A stretch of 25,926 nt of DNA from CAYZAW01 sp964476505 (lineage in GTDB: Bacteria > Bacillota > Clostridia > Christensenellales > CAG-138), in assembly GCA_964476505.1 (NCBI GenBank), contig CAYZAW010000032.1, positions 1 through 25,926 on the forward strand, written 5' to 3'. Both the position numbers and the translations under genes were made by a program. The notes beneath the pieces were generated by a model, which was not told where the DNA came from, ran no database searches, and was given only the letters and a program-made list of their open reading frames with translations. The stretch's first letter is position 1, and every line of letters starts with the position of its first letter. Shown here piece by piece: positions 6,827 through 16,409 of the stretch.

Positions 6827-9787
6827 TTATTCCTTTCTGTGGTTGATGACCTTGTTGGTTTCCTGCAAAAGCTGCAGCGCCATGATGGGCTTCCCCAAAT
6901 GCCCGTCCATACCGGCGATGCGCGCTTTTTCGATGTCCTCCGCGAACACGTTTGCGGTCATGGCGATGATGGGGATGGTTTTTGCCTGCATGTGTGCGCA
7001 TTCCCGTATGGCCACCGCCGCTTGATACCCGTCCATCACCGGCATTTGGATATCCATATAGATCACATCGTACCGGCCGGGGTCGGAGCGTTCAAAGCGC
7101 CATGCGCATTCCTTGCCGTCCGCCGTCATATCCACGGCAAAGCCCAAGCGCTCCAGCATGGTGCGGGCAATCTTCTGGTTGATTTGGTTATCCTCCGCCA
7201 CAAGGCAGCGCAAGCCGGCAAAAGGGGTATCCCCCAGAATATCCGGCCCCAAGTTCTTGGCGGGAGTGGTGTTGGCCTTGGGGAAAAACAGCTCAACGGT
7301 GAAGATGCTCCCCTCGCCCTCCTCGCTGTCGCAATGAATGGTTCCGCCCATAGCGGTTACATAGCTGTGGCAGATGGAAAGCCCAAGCCCCGTTCCCTCC
7401 ACGCGGCAGATGCGCTGATCGTCCGCCCGGGAAAACGGCTCGAACACCCGGTCAACATACTCCTTTGAAATGCCGATGCCGTTATCCTCCACCACAAAGC
7501 GGATATCCACGATATCGTCGCGCAGGGAGGGGATTTCGGACACCACAAAGCGCACTGCGCCGTACTTGGGCGTGAATTTGACCGCGTTGGATAACAGGTT
7601 CCCCATGATCTGCGCCAGCTTGAGCGGGTCGCCACACAAGGCGGTATTTTTAATATTTTCAAAATCCGTAATAAAGGTTTGGCTCTTTGACGTGCAGATA
7701 GGCCGGATGATATCCGCCTGTCGCTTCATTTCAGCAACTAAGTCAAAGGGGACGGATTCGATCACGGTTTGTCCGCTTTCGATGCGGCTCATATCCAACA
7801 CATCGTTGATGAGGCGCAAAAGATGATCCGAGGATTCCGATATGGTTTCTATATACTCCCGCAGCTTCGGCTGGATGTTTTTGCATTCCAGCGCAAAGGC
7901 GGTCATGTTCACAATGGCGTTTAGCGGCGTGCGGATATCGTGTGACACGCTGGACAGGAACCTAGACTTGGCCTCGTTTGCCCGCTCCGCCATCAACAGC
8001 GCGTTTCTTGTGGCTTCCTCCCGTTCATGCACGCTGGTCACATCCTCCGCCAACGCCACAAACAGGTTGCCCTCGGAATCCGCGGGGTATATCTGCATGG
8101 AAAAATAATTGGGGGGGATTACCCAGTCGTTATATACATAGCCGCTCCTGAATTCGGATTTGCCGTCCCACTCACGAAGCCGCATGTTGATCTGCGCAAT
8201 GGCGTTCGTTTCTGTTTTGGAGCTGTTCTGCATTTCATAGCCATCATCCGTTTTTTGCAGAATAAAGTATTCGTCGCCTATTACGGCGGGCGCGTTCTCC
8301 GAAATAAAGCTGGGGCGTGCGTGATTGATGTTGAACAGGCCAAACGCGGTCTTTGTGCATTTTGTCAACAGCTCCAGCACCTGCTCCCGGATGGACAGCG
8401 CCTCCTTAAAGCGCGTTTGGCGCTCCCGGTAGGCAAAGAGGAACGCCAGCATGGAGATCGCAATAAAGAAGCATATCAAGAAGGCGCTGGCAAGCGTCAG
8501 CTTCCCCGAAAACTCGTTCATGGTTTCGTTGACCGCCGTTTCCGGCGCGATGTAAAACAGCCTTAGGGAAGCGCCGCGCACATGGATAGGCGTGGAAACC
8601 AAGTATTCTGTTTCTTCGCCCATGATCATAAACGCGGCGGCATCCTCCGTTTTTAAGAGGTCTGCCACGGTAGCGCTGGCGTCGATAAGCGGAAGAGTTT
8701 CTTTGCTGTATAACAGCGCCATTACGTTATATACGGCGTTGTCATTGGCGTTTGTTAAACGGCTGATCACCACGCCGTCTTTATCCGTAAGGTACATTTG
8801 CCCTTTACCGTCAAAGGACGTAATATGCATGCTGTCTAAAAAGAGCTCCATGCTTTGCACGACCGAAACCGCCACGATTTTGGAGTTGTGAAAGGTTTGC
8901 TCGGTCTCGACCGGCACGGTATAGATGATGTTGGGGGCCACGATGGTAATATCGCCGTGCTGCTCCCGGGCTCTGTTTACGGTTTTTAGCGCCGTATCAT
9001 TCGCAATAGCCGTACCCTCGGCGGAATACGAAAAGCCGTTTTCCGTATACAGAAGCAAATTGGAAACCTGCCACAGATCACGCTTTCTTTGCAGCATATC
9101 CTGCAATGCCGCATCGTCCACCCATACGTTTTTATCCATTACGTTATCCGCAATGTTTTCCGCGATCTGCCAATCGTTTTCCGTTTTTTCCTCAACGTAC
9201 AGCTTTAGCTGATAGTTCAGCTCGATCAAATGCTGTGCGCTTTCCGTTGACACATTCTGTTGAAAGCTTGAGAGCACGTTACGAAACAACAGCGCTACGG
9301 TAATGATCACCGTAATAAGCACCGCGCCGCAAACAAGGATGAACCGGTCTCTTTTTTTGTTTCGTAAAACCGGTGCTTTTGACAGCTTTTGGATTTTATC
9401 CGAAGGCTGTTGCGCCGTTTCGGTATCCTCCGCCGCACAGCCGGCAAGCGCCTTTAAGCGAAGCAGCTGCCGGTGCACCTCCGCATATTCCGCCTCGATA
9501 TTTGTATAGTCCTCTGCCCGAAGGGATTCCACCAGCTTACAGATGGCCGAATAATACGCGGTAACGCCAAGGTTGCCCGCAAGCCCCTTTAACGCATGTG
9601 CCGATGTAAACGCCTGCTTATAGTCCTTGTCTGCCATGGCCTGCTGCAACAAACCGATATTTCGTTCCGCAATAAAATCACGGAAGCACGATGCATACAG
9701 CTCCACGTTTCCCATGAAGCGATCCATGATACCGCTTTCATCCGCACCGTATTCAATGATTTTTTGCAACAGCTCAGCGTTCGTCAT
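6827..9787 (-). CDS. Hybrid histidine kinase with N-terminal Hpt domain and extracytoplasmic sensor
   Basis: The 986-residue membrane protein reads in order: Hpt domain (about 1-115, acceptor His64 in SAHALKGLAGNLG), TM1 (149-171), an extracytoplasmic domain of about 255 residues resembling a Cache-type sensor, TM2 (about 430-453), a possible PAS-like segment (460-590), HisKA (His616 in SHDIRTPLN), HATPase (N box near 730-737, DNGIGI 768-773, GTGLGL 798-803), and receiver (Asp912 in YMDIQMPVMDG, Lys966). All catalytic residues for autophosphorylation and a His-Asp-His relay are present. Hpt usually sits at the C-terminus of such kinases. GGGGGAGA precedes the ATG. The gene starts 35 bp after the giant c-di-GMP protein gene, which itself has two receivers. 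The natural inference is relay from kinase to own receiver to Hpt to the giant protein. The ligand is unknown. Confidence 0.93.
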   Translation of the reverse strand: MTNAELLQKIIEYGADESGIMDRFMGNVELYASCFRDFIAERNIGLLQQAMADKDYKQAFTSAHALKGLAGNLGVTAYYSAICKLVESLRAEDYTNIEAEYAEVHRQLLRLKALAGCAAEDTETAQQPSDKIQKLSKAPVLRNKKRDRFILVCGAVLITVIITVALLFRNVLSSFQQNVSTESAQHLIELNYQLKLYVEEKTENDWQIAENIADNVMDKNVWVDDAALQDMLQRKRDLWQVSNLLLYTENGFSYSAEGTAIANDTALKTVNRAREQHGDITIVAPNIIYTVPVETEQTFHNSKIVAVSVVQSMELFLDSMHITSFDGKGQMYLTDKDGVVISRLTNANDNAVYNVMALLYSKETLPLIDASATVADLLKTEDAAAFMIMGEETEYLVSTPIHVRGASLRLFYIAPETAVNETMNEFSGKLTLASAFLICFFIAISMLAFLFAYRERQTRFKEALSIREQVLELLTKCTKTAFGLFNINHARPSFISENAPAVIGDEYFILQKTDDGYEMQNSSKTETNAIAQINMRLREWDGKSEFRSGYVYNDWVIPPNYFSMQIYPADSEGNLFVALAEDVTSVHEREEATRNALLMAERANEAKSRFLSSVSHDIRTPLNAIVNMTAFALECKNIQPKLREYIETISESSDHLLRLINDVLDMSRIESGQTVIESVPFDLVAEMKRQADIIRPICTSKSQTFITDFENIKNTALCGDPLKLAQIMGNLLSNAVKFTPKYGAVRFVVSEIPSLRDDIVDIRFVVEDNGIGISKEYVDRVFEPFSRADDQRICRVEGTGLGLSICHSYVTAMGGTIHCDSEEGEGSIFTVELFFPKANTTPAKNLGPDILGDTPFAGLRCLVAEDNQINQKIARTMLERLGFAVDMTADGKECAWRFERSDPGRYDVIYMDIQMPVMDGYQAAVAIRECAHMQAKTIPIIAMTANVFAEDIEKARIAGMDGHLGKPIMALQLLQETNKVINHRKE

Positions 9788-9822
9788 CGTATCTCCCCCT
9801 TAGGGTGCGCGGGTTCGTTGGT

Positions 9823-12800
9823 TTAGTTTGCGGGCTCCTCCCCAGGGCGCTTCTTTCCCACATCGTTAAAGGTGATGTACAGCTTTCCGGTCAAGCCAAA
9901 CTCGTTTACCACCTTGTATATGTTCATGCGGAACCAATGGCGGATATAGGACGGGGTTTTTAGCTGCACATAGATGCAGTCGTCCAACCGCTGCCTGTCC
10001 GACGCAATGTCGTGTACAAGCTCCTGCATGGTTTTGACCGTTGCGGTGTCCGCCACCAGATCCGTCAATAACACATGCCAGAATTTGCGGTTGTCGTAGG
10101 TGCCCGCAAGATACTTGGAAATGGACGGGTCATACTGGAAGGTGCCGGAGATCCAGTCATGCTCTACGATAACGGTACCGCTTCTGGACAGCACGGTTCT
10201 GTAGCGCGACACCTCGTTGTTCTGATATTCCAGAAAACTGTTTTGCGCACGTAGCCGTTCGTTTTCTGCCTTGCTGATGGCAGACTGCACGCGGATGTGC
10301 AGCACGTCCGAATCAACGGGCTTGGTCACAAAGTCCGTAGCGCCTGCGCGAATGGCCTTTAGGCTGGTCTCCCGGTTATCGTCTCCGCTGACCACGATCA
10401 CGGGAATAGCGCTCAATTCCGCGCTTTGGTGCATCTTTTCCAGCACGGCAAAGCCGTCCATGCCGGGCATCATCAAGTCCAGCAGCACCACGGAAATGGC
10501 CGCACCGTAATGCCGCAGGCGGATAAGGGCGGTATTGCCGTCCTTTGCCTTTTCTATGATAAAATCGTTGGCAAACATGTTGCATAACAGCGCGTGGTCG
10601 ATCTGGCTGTCGTCTACGATCAACATCCGGCGCTTGCGTTCCTTGCTCATTACATGCCCGGCATCATCCAGATTGATTTCCAGCCGCAGGTGCTCGTCTG
10701 CCATGTCTTCATGGTAGAAGGCGTAATTGTCCTTGCCGTAGCCCTTTACATAATACAGCGCGGAATCGGCCTTTTTATACAGCGCCTCAAAGTCCGAGCC
10801 GTCGCGAGGGCTGACGGCGATCCCAACACTGCCGGAGATCTCCACCTCCATGCTGTACGAGCGGCGCAGCAGCGCGCAAAGCTGCTGTGCTTTTGTTGCG
10901 GCAATGGCATCGCTCTTGATATCCTTTAAAAAGACTGCAAATTCGTCGCCGCCCAGCCTGCCTACCAAGTCCTCCGGCTCCAGTGCGCCGCAAACGGAGG
11001 ACGCGATAGAGGCCAGCACCTGATCGCCCGTGCTGTGTCCAAAGGCATCGTTCACCAGCTTGAAGCCGTCGATATCCAACATCAACAGCGCATGCTGCAC
11101 ATAGGGCTTGGAGGTGCGGATGATCTCATCCACCTTTTCGGAGAAGGCGTTTCGGTTGTATACGCCGGTAAGCGCATCCCGCTCCGCCCGCTCGATGTTG
11201 ATCAGCTCCGCCCGCTTCATCGCGTCGATATCCTCAAAGAGCATATATGCTTCCACATCCGAGGAATAGGGGGATTCCACCAAGTCCAGCGTGAGGCGCA
11301 GCCAGCGGTAACCGCTCTCCGGCAGCTTTTCGCGGTATTCCAGCTGCAAATTGCGCTTGCCCTGATAATACATGGAAAGCAGCACGTCCACGTTGAGGAA
11401 GGTGATAAACTTCTCCTGATCCTCCCCTACCACGCATTGCTCCGCGTACTGGGCGGTATGCTCGTCAAAATCGAAGGGGCCGGGCGCAAACTCCACGTAT
11501 AACAGCGTGCCCTCCACGGTATCGAACAGGGTCTTGCGATTGACGTTGCAGCGATACAGCGTATAGGTGTTGGGGTCCTTTTCCTGTAAGGACTGCTGCC
11601 ACTTTTTATACGCGGCATCCTTTTCCAGCCTGTCGGTAACATCCCGGAAGGACACAACGGCGGAAACCGGCTTGCCGTCCTCTGAGAATATAGTGGAGAA
11701 ATGCGCTTCCAACCAGCGCCAGCCGTTGGTAGACAGGCGTTGGTAGATCATGCTGCCTTTTTTCTCGCCCCGGATAATGCTTTCGTAAAATTCGGTGTAC
11801 ACGTTCGCCGTTTCAGGCGATACGCTGCCCCTTCGCACCTCCCCGTAGGGAACGTCCACCAAGGTGTGCCCAGTCTCGAACATGGGGTTTGCCACAGGAG
11901 ACACCGCCAGCGTTCGCTCTAAAATGTTGAACTTACACACCACGTTTTTGCTGTGCTCGATGGCAAGGCGGTTCTCCTCCTCGCTGACACGCAGCTGCTC
12001 TAATGCCTGCTGTCTGACAGTTACGTCAAACATCACCGCGTTTACGGTCAGGTTATCCCCGCGGGGTTCTCCTGCCGTTGCCTTTAGATTGATCCATTTA
12101 TAACTGCCGTCCTTTACCTTGGCGCGGTATACGCAGTCTATAGGCGTATGCTCGCTGACAAATGCTTTTATGGCTTCCTTTACCTTAGGCACATCCTGTT
12201 CCAGCACCAAATCAAGCGGGTTGTCCATGCTTGCCTGCCGGTATTCCTCCCGGGTATAGCCGTACAGCCTGCAAAAGCCGTCGCTGAAATATGTAACACG
12301 GATATCCTCTAACGCCTCCGGCCTGCCCTCGAAGATGGCGATACCGCCGGGTAGGTTGTTTGTTAACAGCTCCAGCTGCGACTGCATTTCCCGTGCCTTT
12401 GTGATATCCCTGCCAACGCCGTACACGCCTACTACGTTCCCGCCGGAGTCCTTTAGCGGATACAAGGATATCGTGGCGTAGCGCTGTATGCCGTTCACGG
12501 CAGGCAAAGCCTTTTCGCTGTCTACAATGGACTCGCCGGTTTCCAGCACCTGGCGGTCCTCGGCGGCGTATTGATCCACATAAGCGGGGTTGATCAATTC
12601 ATAATCCGACTTCCCGATCACGTCTTTCTCATTATCAACGCCAAGCAGCTGACAAACCATTCGGCTGCAGCAAATATAGCGCAAATTCTTGTCCTTTACA
12701 AAGGAAATATCGGAGGAAGCGCCCATCATGGCGTTCAGCGCCACGGGCAGCATCTCCTGAATGGACATGGCTTCGTCCGAAATGGGGATGTAGGTGGCGT

Positions 12801-15609
12801 AAACTGCGTACTTGCCCTCTTCTTTTTCTACCATCCGTGCGATCACATGGAACGGGCGGTACTCATTTTCGCCATAGCGCATGCGGATGTCGCAAACGAC
12901 ATCCCGTTTTTGCAAAATCGCCGAATCCAACTCCCGGATAACGATGTTGGCATCCTCCGGGTGAACGGATTTTAACGGTTTGTTCTCTAAAACCACCTCG
13001 GGTGAACGGTTTACCAGCTCCCAATATCGCTTATTCAGATGCACGATGGACAGCTCGCCTTTTTCATACGAGAACAACGCCGCGCCGCCGGGCAGGTTGT
13101 CTAACAGCTCTTGTGCCGCCAGTTTTTCCGCCGTAAAATCCGTATAGGTGGTGATCTGCACAGGCTGCTGCGTTCCCTCGAAATAGGTCGTGGAGATGTT
13201 GCTTCTCATCCAGATCACACTGCCGTCACGCTTGACGGCGCGGTATTCTATTCTTGCGGGGTTTCCTGTACTGTTTACCTGTTCCGTAACCTGCACAACG
13301 CGCAGCCTGTCCTCGGGGTGGATGGCGGCATAACCATTGCCGCCGATCTCCGCCTCAAACTGCTGCCTTGTATAGCCGATCAGCTCGAAATACAGATCGT
13401 TTGATAGCAGGTATTCCACGGTATCCCCATCGATCCGTACCGCCGTGATACCGCAGTTCACGTTTTCCATCACCGTTTTCAGCTGCCGCATCAGCTTGCG
13501 TTCGCTTTGCTCCGCCTCGCGCTGGGCTGTGGTATTGATCACGGTGCTGTAAAACAGGTAACGGTCGCCCGCGCGGGCGATCACCTGCATGGTGGAGCGG
13601 ATGTGCAGCGGCTTATGGACGTTGTACAGCCCCATCACCTTGGTTTCGCAGGTGCACTCCTTACCGGTTTCGATGGCGCGAAGGATACTGCCGAAAAAAA
13701 TGTCGCGGTCGGCCTGATCCATGTAATCAAACACGTTATGGGAATAAATATCGTCGTCAGTCACCTGCTCGCCAAACACCTTAACATATTTATTATTGAC
13801 GCGCAGCATTTCCTGCTTGCCGTTGTGATATTCAAAGATGCACGCGCCGCCCACATAGCTGTTGAAAATCAGCGTGTCCATGCTCTTGGGGTCCCAGAAC
13901 CGTTCGTTATCCAGGTTTTCAACGGTCTGCATGGTCAGCAGCCGTTCTTCCTTACCGGCTCCCTCGCAATGCGCCTCATACTCGCTTGCGGGCATGGGCC
14001 GGGCGTATAAGTATCCCTGCACATAGCTGCAGCCGATGGATTTTAAGAAGTCCGCCTGCTCGATCAGCTCCACGCCCTCTGCGATCACGGACATGCCGAG
14101 CCACTTGGTCATACGCACGATGGATTCTAATATGTTGCCGCCACGCTGGGAATCCTCGTTGTCCTCCAAAAAGCGCATATCCAGCTTGACCACCTGCGCT
14201 GGCACACTTTTTAGGGTGTTCAGGGAGGAATAGCCGCTGCCAAAGTCGTCGATCTCCACGGTAAAACCAAGCTCGATCAGGCGCTTTACCACGTCCACGA
14301 TCTGCTGGGCAGACTTTGCAAAGGCAGATTCCGTCACCTCCAGGCGCAGCTGCTCCACCGGGATGCGGTACTTCTTGATAAGCCCTGTCAATACGTCTAT
14401 CAGGTCTTTCCGGAAAATATCGTTGCGGGATACGTTCACGGATACCGGCAGCGGCGCGCGCCCCTCGTCCGTCCATTTGCGCAGATACCGGCAGGTCTCC
14501 TCCCACACGTATTTATCCAGCTCGTAAATAAAGCCGTTTTTCTCGAATATGGGAATGAACATGTTGGGCGGAATGAGCCCCCGCTTAGGATGCCGCCAGC
14601 GCACCAGCGCCTCCGCGCCGATCAACGCCCCCGTGGCATGATTGTACTGGGGCTGGAACCAAACCTCAAACTGACGGTTTTGCAAAGCGCCGTCCATTTC
14701 GGTAACGATCTTCTGCTCGCCCAGCAGGAAATCCCGCATGGATTCGTCGTATTGGGCAATGTTATGCCCGTATTTTCCCTTTGCGGCGGCCTCGGCAAGC
14801 ACGGCTCTGTCGTACATGGCGCTGGGAGAAAGAGACAGGTCGTTAACCAAATACCTGCCGATGCTGAAGGTCAGAGGCGAGGCGAGCCCTTCTATATTGC
14901 ATGCCTTGGTTCGAATCTGTATAAGCGCATCGGTCTCTAATAAAGACGCGGGATACAACACGGCGAAATTATCAGCCATGATGCGGCAGCAAATGCCGCC
15001 AAGCGGTACAAAGCCGCGCTGGAACACGCTTGCGATATAACGCAGCGCCTCGTCGCCCTTTTCCGTTCCGTACTGGTCGTTGATCACCTTGAAGCTGTCG
15101 ATATCGAAGCAGGCCATCACATAATAGCCCGGCTCATGGTCGCCCACCAGTTCCTCCACTTTTTCAAAGAACGCCTCCCGGCTGTACAGCCCGGTGAGCC
15201 TGTCCCTCTGAAGGGCATTGACCGTTGCCGCCGTTTCTCTTAAATTGATGGTGTTGCGGATGCGCTGCTTGATGATGGCGGAATTGTACGGCTTGGAAAT
15301 GTAGTCCTTTGCCCCCAACAGCAGCGCCCGTTCCTCGGACGCGGCATCCGTTTGCCCGGTGGTTACGATCACGGGAAGCTGGCAAAGCACTTCGCTCCCC
15401 TGCATGTATGCCAAAACCTCAAAGCCGTCCATCACGGGCATCACAAGATCCAGCAATACGGCTGAAATCTCTTTATAATCGCGATTCATCATCGCAATGG
15501 CTTCCTGCCCGTGTTCCGCTTCGAGTATACGGTATTCGTCCCCAAGAATGTTTTTCAGGATCTCTCTGTTGGATCGGATATCATCCACAATGAGAATCTG
15601 CCTAGGCAT
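9823..15609 (-). CDS. Giant REC-GGDEF-EAL-(PAS)n-GGDEF-REC-PAS c-di-GMP signalling protein
   Basis: The 1928-residue soluble protein has no membrane segment. Domains: REC1 (1-120, Asp54, Lys106); GGDEF1 (about 135-290), with the signature degraded to MADNF (211-215) and so probably not a cyclase; EAL (about 300-545), with EAL at 333-335, EVTES, IDDFGSGYSS, AEGVE and QGYLYARPMP all kept, so probably an active c-di-GMP phosphodiesterase; six or seven PAS units (about 580-1465); GGDEF2 (about 1474-1633), intact GGDEF at 1553-1557, but with EPED where the inhibitory RxxD site would be; REC2 (about 1660-1785, Asp1711, Lys1763); and a C-terminal PAS-like domain (1800-1918). AGGAGGA precedes the ATG. 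It is the first gene of the operon with the hybrid kinase. Opposed synthetic and degradative domains with a receiver at each end suggest a switchable bifunctional enzyme; this is inference. Confidence 0.93.
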   Translation of the reverse strand: MPRQILIVDDIRSNREILKNILGDEYRILEAEHGQEAIAMMNRDYKEISAVLLDLVMPVMDGFEVLAYMQGSEVLCQLPVIVTTGQTDAASEERALLLGAKDYISKPYNSAIIKQRIRNTINLRETAATVNALQRDRLTGLYSREAFFEKVEELVGDHEPGYYVMACFDIDSFKVINDQYGTEKGDEALRYIASVFQRGFVPLGGICCRIMADNFAVLYPASLLETDALIQIRTKACNIEGLASPLTFSIGRYLVNDLSLSPSAMYDRAVLAEAAAKGKYGHNIAQYDESMRDFLLGEQKIVTEMDGALQNRQFEVWFQPQYNHATGALIGAEALVRWRHPKRGLIPPNMFIPIFEKNGFIYELDKYVWEETCRYLRKWTDEGRAPLPVSVNVSRNDIFRKDLIDVLTGLIKKYRIPVEQLRLEVTESAFAKSAQQIVDVVKRLIELGFTVEIDDFGSGYSSLNTLKSVPAQVVKLDMRFLEDNEDSQRGGNILESIVRMTKWLGMSVIAEGVELIEQADFLKSIGCSYVQGYLYARPMPASEYEAHCEGAGKEERLLTMQTVENLDNERFWDPKSMDTLIFNSYVGGACIFEYHNGKQEMLRVNNKYVKVFGEQVTDDDIYSHNVFDYMDQADRDIFFGSILRAIETGKECTCETKVMGLYNVHKPLHIRSTMQVIARAGDRYLFYSTVINTTAQREAEQSERKLMRQLKTVMENVNCGITAVRIDGDTVEYLLSNDLYFELIGYTRQQFEAEIGGNGYAAIHPEDRLRVVQVTEQVNSTGNPARIEYRAVKRDGSVIWMRSNISTTYFEGTQQPVQITTYTDFTAEKLAAQELLDNLPGGAALFSYEKGELSIVHLNKRYWELVNRSPEVVLENKPLKSVHPEDANIVIRELDSAILQKRDVVCDIRMRYGENEYRPFHVIARMVEKEEGKYAVYATYIPISDEAMSIQEMLPVALNAMMGASSDISFVKDKNLRYICCSRMVCQLLGVDNEKDVIGKSDYELINPAYVDQYAAEDRQVLETGESIVDSEKALPAVNGIQRYATISLYPLKDSGGNVVGVYGVGRDITKAREMQSQLELLTNNLPGGIAIFEGRPEALEDIRVTYFSDGFCRLYGYTREEYRQASMDNPLDLVLEQDVPKVKEAIKAFVSEHTPIDCVYRAKVKDGSYKWINLKATAGEPRGDNLTVNAVMFDVTVRQQALEQLRVSEEENRLAIEHSKNVVCKFNILERTLAVSPVANPMFETGHTLVDVPYGEVRRGSVSPETANVYTEFYESIIRGEKKGSMIYQRLSTNGWRWLEAHFSTIFSEDGKPVSAVVSFRDVTDRLEKDAAYKKWQQSLQEKDPNTYTLYRCNVNRKTLFDTVEGTLLYVEFAPGPFDFDEHTAQYAEQCVVGEDQEKFITFLNVDVLLSMYYQGKRNLQLEYREKLPESGYRWLRLTLDLVESPYSSDVEAYMLFEDIDAMKRAELINIERAERDALTGVYNRNAFSEKVDEIIRTSKPYVQHALLMLDIDGFKLVNDAFGHSTGDQVLASIASSVCGALEPEDLVGRLGGDEFAVFLKDIKSDAIAATKAQQLCALLRRSYSMEVEISGSVGIAVSPRDGSDFEALYKKADSALYYVKGYGKDNYAFYHEDMADEHLRLEINLDDAGHVMSKERKRRMLIVDDSQIDHALLCNMFANDFIIEKAKDGNTALIRLRHYGAAISVVLLDLMMPGMDGFAVLEKMHQSAELSAIPVIVVSGDDNRETSLKAIRAGATDFVTKPVDSDVLHIRVQSAISKAENERLRAQNSFLEYQNNEVSRYRTVLSRSGTVIVEHDWISGTFQYDPSISKYLAGTYDNRKFWHVLLTDLVADTATVKTMQELVHDIASDRQRLDDCIYVQLKTPSYIRHWFRMNIYKVVNEFGLTGKLYITFNDVGKKRPGEEPAN

Positions 15610-15754
15610 GCAATAGCTTCCTCCTGCGCTTCAAAGTTTCACACAGCCTGCCCCGGCCTGATTGTGAGGTATGGGCGTGACTTGTGAAATAACCGATTAC
15701 AAATATATATACCCCCACGCATATGCACTAAAACCCCAACTATCCAAAATATGG

Positions 15755-15784
15755 TTGTTTTTTCGACCCCGCCGATGGTACAAT
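15755..15784 (+). promoter_or_regulatory. Promoter of the yjdF transcript
   Basis: TTGTTT (15755-15760) and TACAAT (15779-15784) are separated by 18 bp. Transcription would start near 15791, just before the folded leader. Confidence 0.65.
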
Positions 15785-15812
15785 AACCACTGTAATCCGG
15801 AAGGAAAAACAC

Positions 15813-15906
15813 GGCGCGGTTGGTAGTCCGCGCGTGGCGCAAGCCATCAGTAACCTGCCCTCCTGGGGTTGTCCGCCTTCCAGAAACCAAGATTACGGAC
15901 AGGAGG
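15813..15906 (+). ncRNA. Candidate yjdF-motif riboswitch leader
   Basis: The leader between promoter and yjdF folds into consecutive stems: GCGCGG/CCGCGC (15814-15819 with 15828-15833), TGGC-GCAA-GCCA (15835-15846), AACC/GGTT (15852-15855 with 15867-15870), and GTCCG/CGGAC (15871-15875 with 15896-15900). CCTCCTG (15859-15865) is exactly complementary to CAGGAGG (15900-15906), which contains the Shine-Dalgarno. Pairing could therefore hide it, and the last stem competes for one base. The yjdF motif is an established RNA class found upstream of yjdF in Bacillota and reported to bind azaaromatic compounds. The class call rests on gene context and multi-stem layout. I could not match a consensus model. 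Confidence 0.65.
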
Positions 15907-15913
15907 ATGCAAT

Positions 15914-16330
15914 GTGGATTGTTCCATTGCATGCACGGTTTTCTTTGAGGACCCGTTTTGGGTGGGCGTATTGGAAAGCACCTCGGACGGCGGCCTATCC
16001 GCCGCGAAGATCACCTTTGGGGCGGAGCCTAAGGACGCAGAGGTGTGGGAGTTCATCCTCACCCGGTATTACTCTCTGGCGTTTTCCAAGCCCGTGACCG
16101 CCCAACAGCGCACGGTAGCGCGCCCCAATCCCAAAAGGATGCAGCGCGTAGCCGCCAAAGCGCTTGGGCAAACAGGCGTTGGTACCAAAGCGCAACAGGC
16201 TTTGCAAGCCCAGTATGAGGCTAACAAGCAAGAACACAAGGCGCGTTCCAGAGAGGAGCGGGACGCCGAAGCGGAACGCCAGTTCCAGCTGCGGCAGGAA
16301 AAAAAGAAAGCCAAGCACAAAGGGCATTAG
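15914..16330 (+). CDS. yjdF: YjdF family protein (DUF2992)
   Basis: The 138-residue protein opens with CTVFFEDPFWVGVLE, the family's characteristic N-terminus. It carries the PNPKRMQR segment and ends in a long, highly charged helix terminating in KKAKHKGH, also typical. The biochemical function of the family is not known. Its expression is controlled in many Bacillota by the yjdF riboswitch, which senses flat nitrogen-containing aromatic compounds, so a role in handling such compounds is assumed. I start it at GTG 15914, six bases after GGAGGA. An upstream in-frame ATG at 15869 lies inside the riboswitch before the ribosome site and is rejected. A terminator follows at 16344. Confidence 0.9.
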   Translation: MDCSIACTVFFEDPFWVGVLESTSDGGLSAAKITFGAEPKDAEVWEFILTRYYSLAFSKPVTAQQRTVARPNPKRMQRVAAKALGQTGVGTKAQQALQAQYEANKQEHKARSREERDAEAERQFQLRQEKKKAKHKGH

Positions 16331-16343
16331 CCCGGCCATGATC

Positions 16344-16370
16344 GAAAAAGTAGCCGCAGGCTACTTTTTC
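16344..16370 (+). terminator. Terminator after yjdF
   Basis: A perfect 12-bp inverted repeat (16344-16355 with 16359-16370) with a 3-nt loop and an A5/T5 foot, 13 bp beyond the yjdF stop codon. Confidence 0.75.
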
Positions 16371-16409
16371 AAATTATTTTCGGATACAAGAAAGGACAAC
16401 GAACCACCC

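Noticed and set aside
15613..15754. Minus-strand promoter for the giant gene
   Set aside because: An AT-rich run near 15700-15711 could hold a -10 box, but no -35 box at a proper distance could be defended.
15869..15913. Upstream ATG for yjdF
   Set aside because: It lies inside the folded leader and before the GGAGGA ribosome site; the GTG at 15914 fits the family's N-terminus.
16164..16409. N-terminal extension of the lipoprotein frame
   Set aside because: It overlaps yjdF in another frame and crosses its terminator. The lipobox signal peptide starts naturally at 16410.
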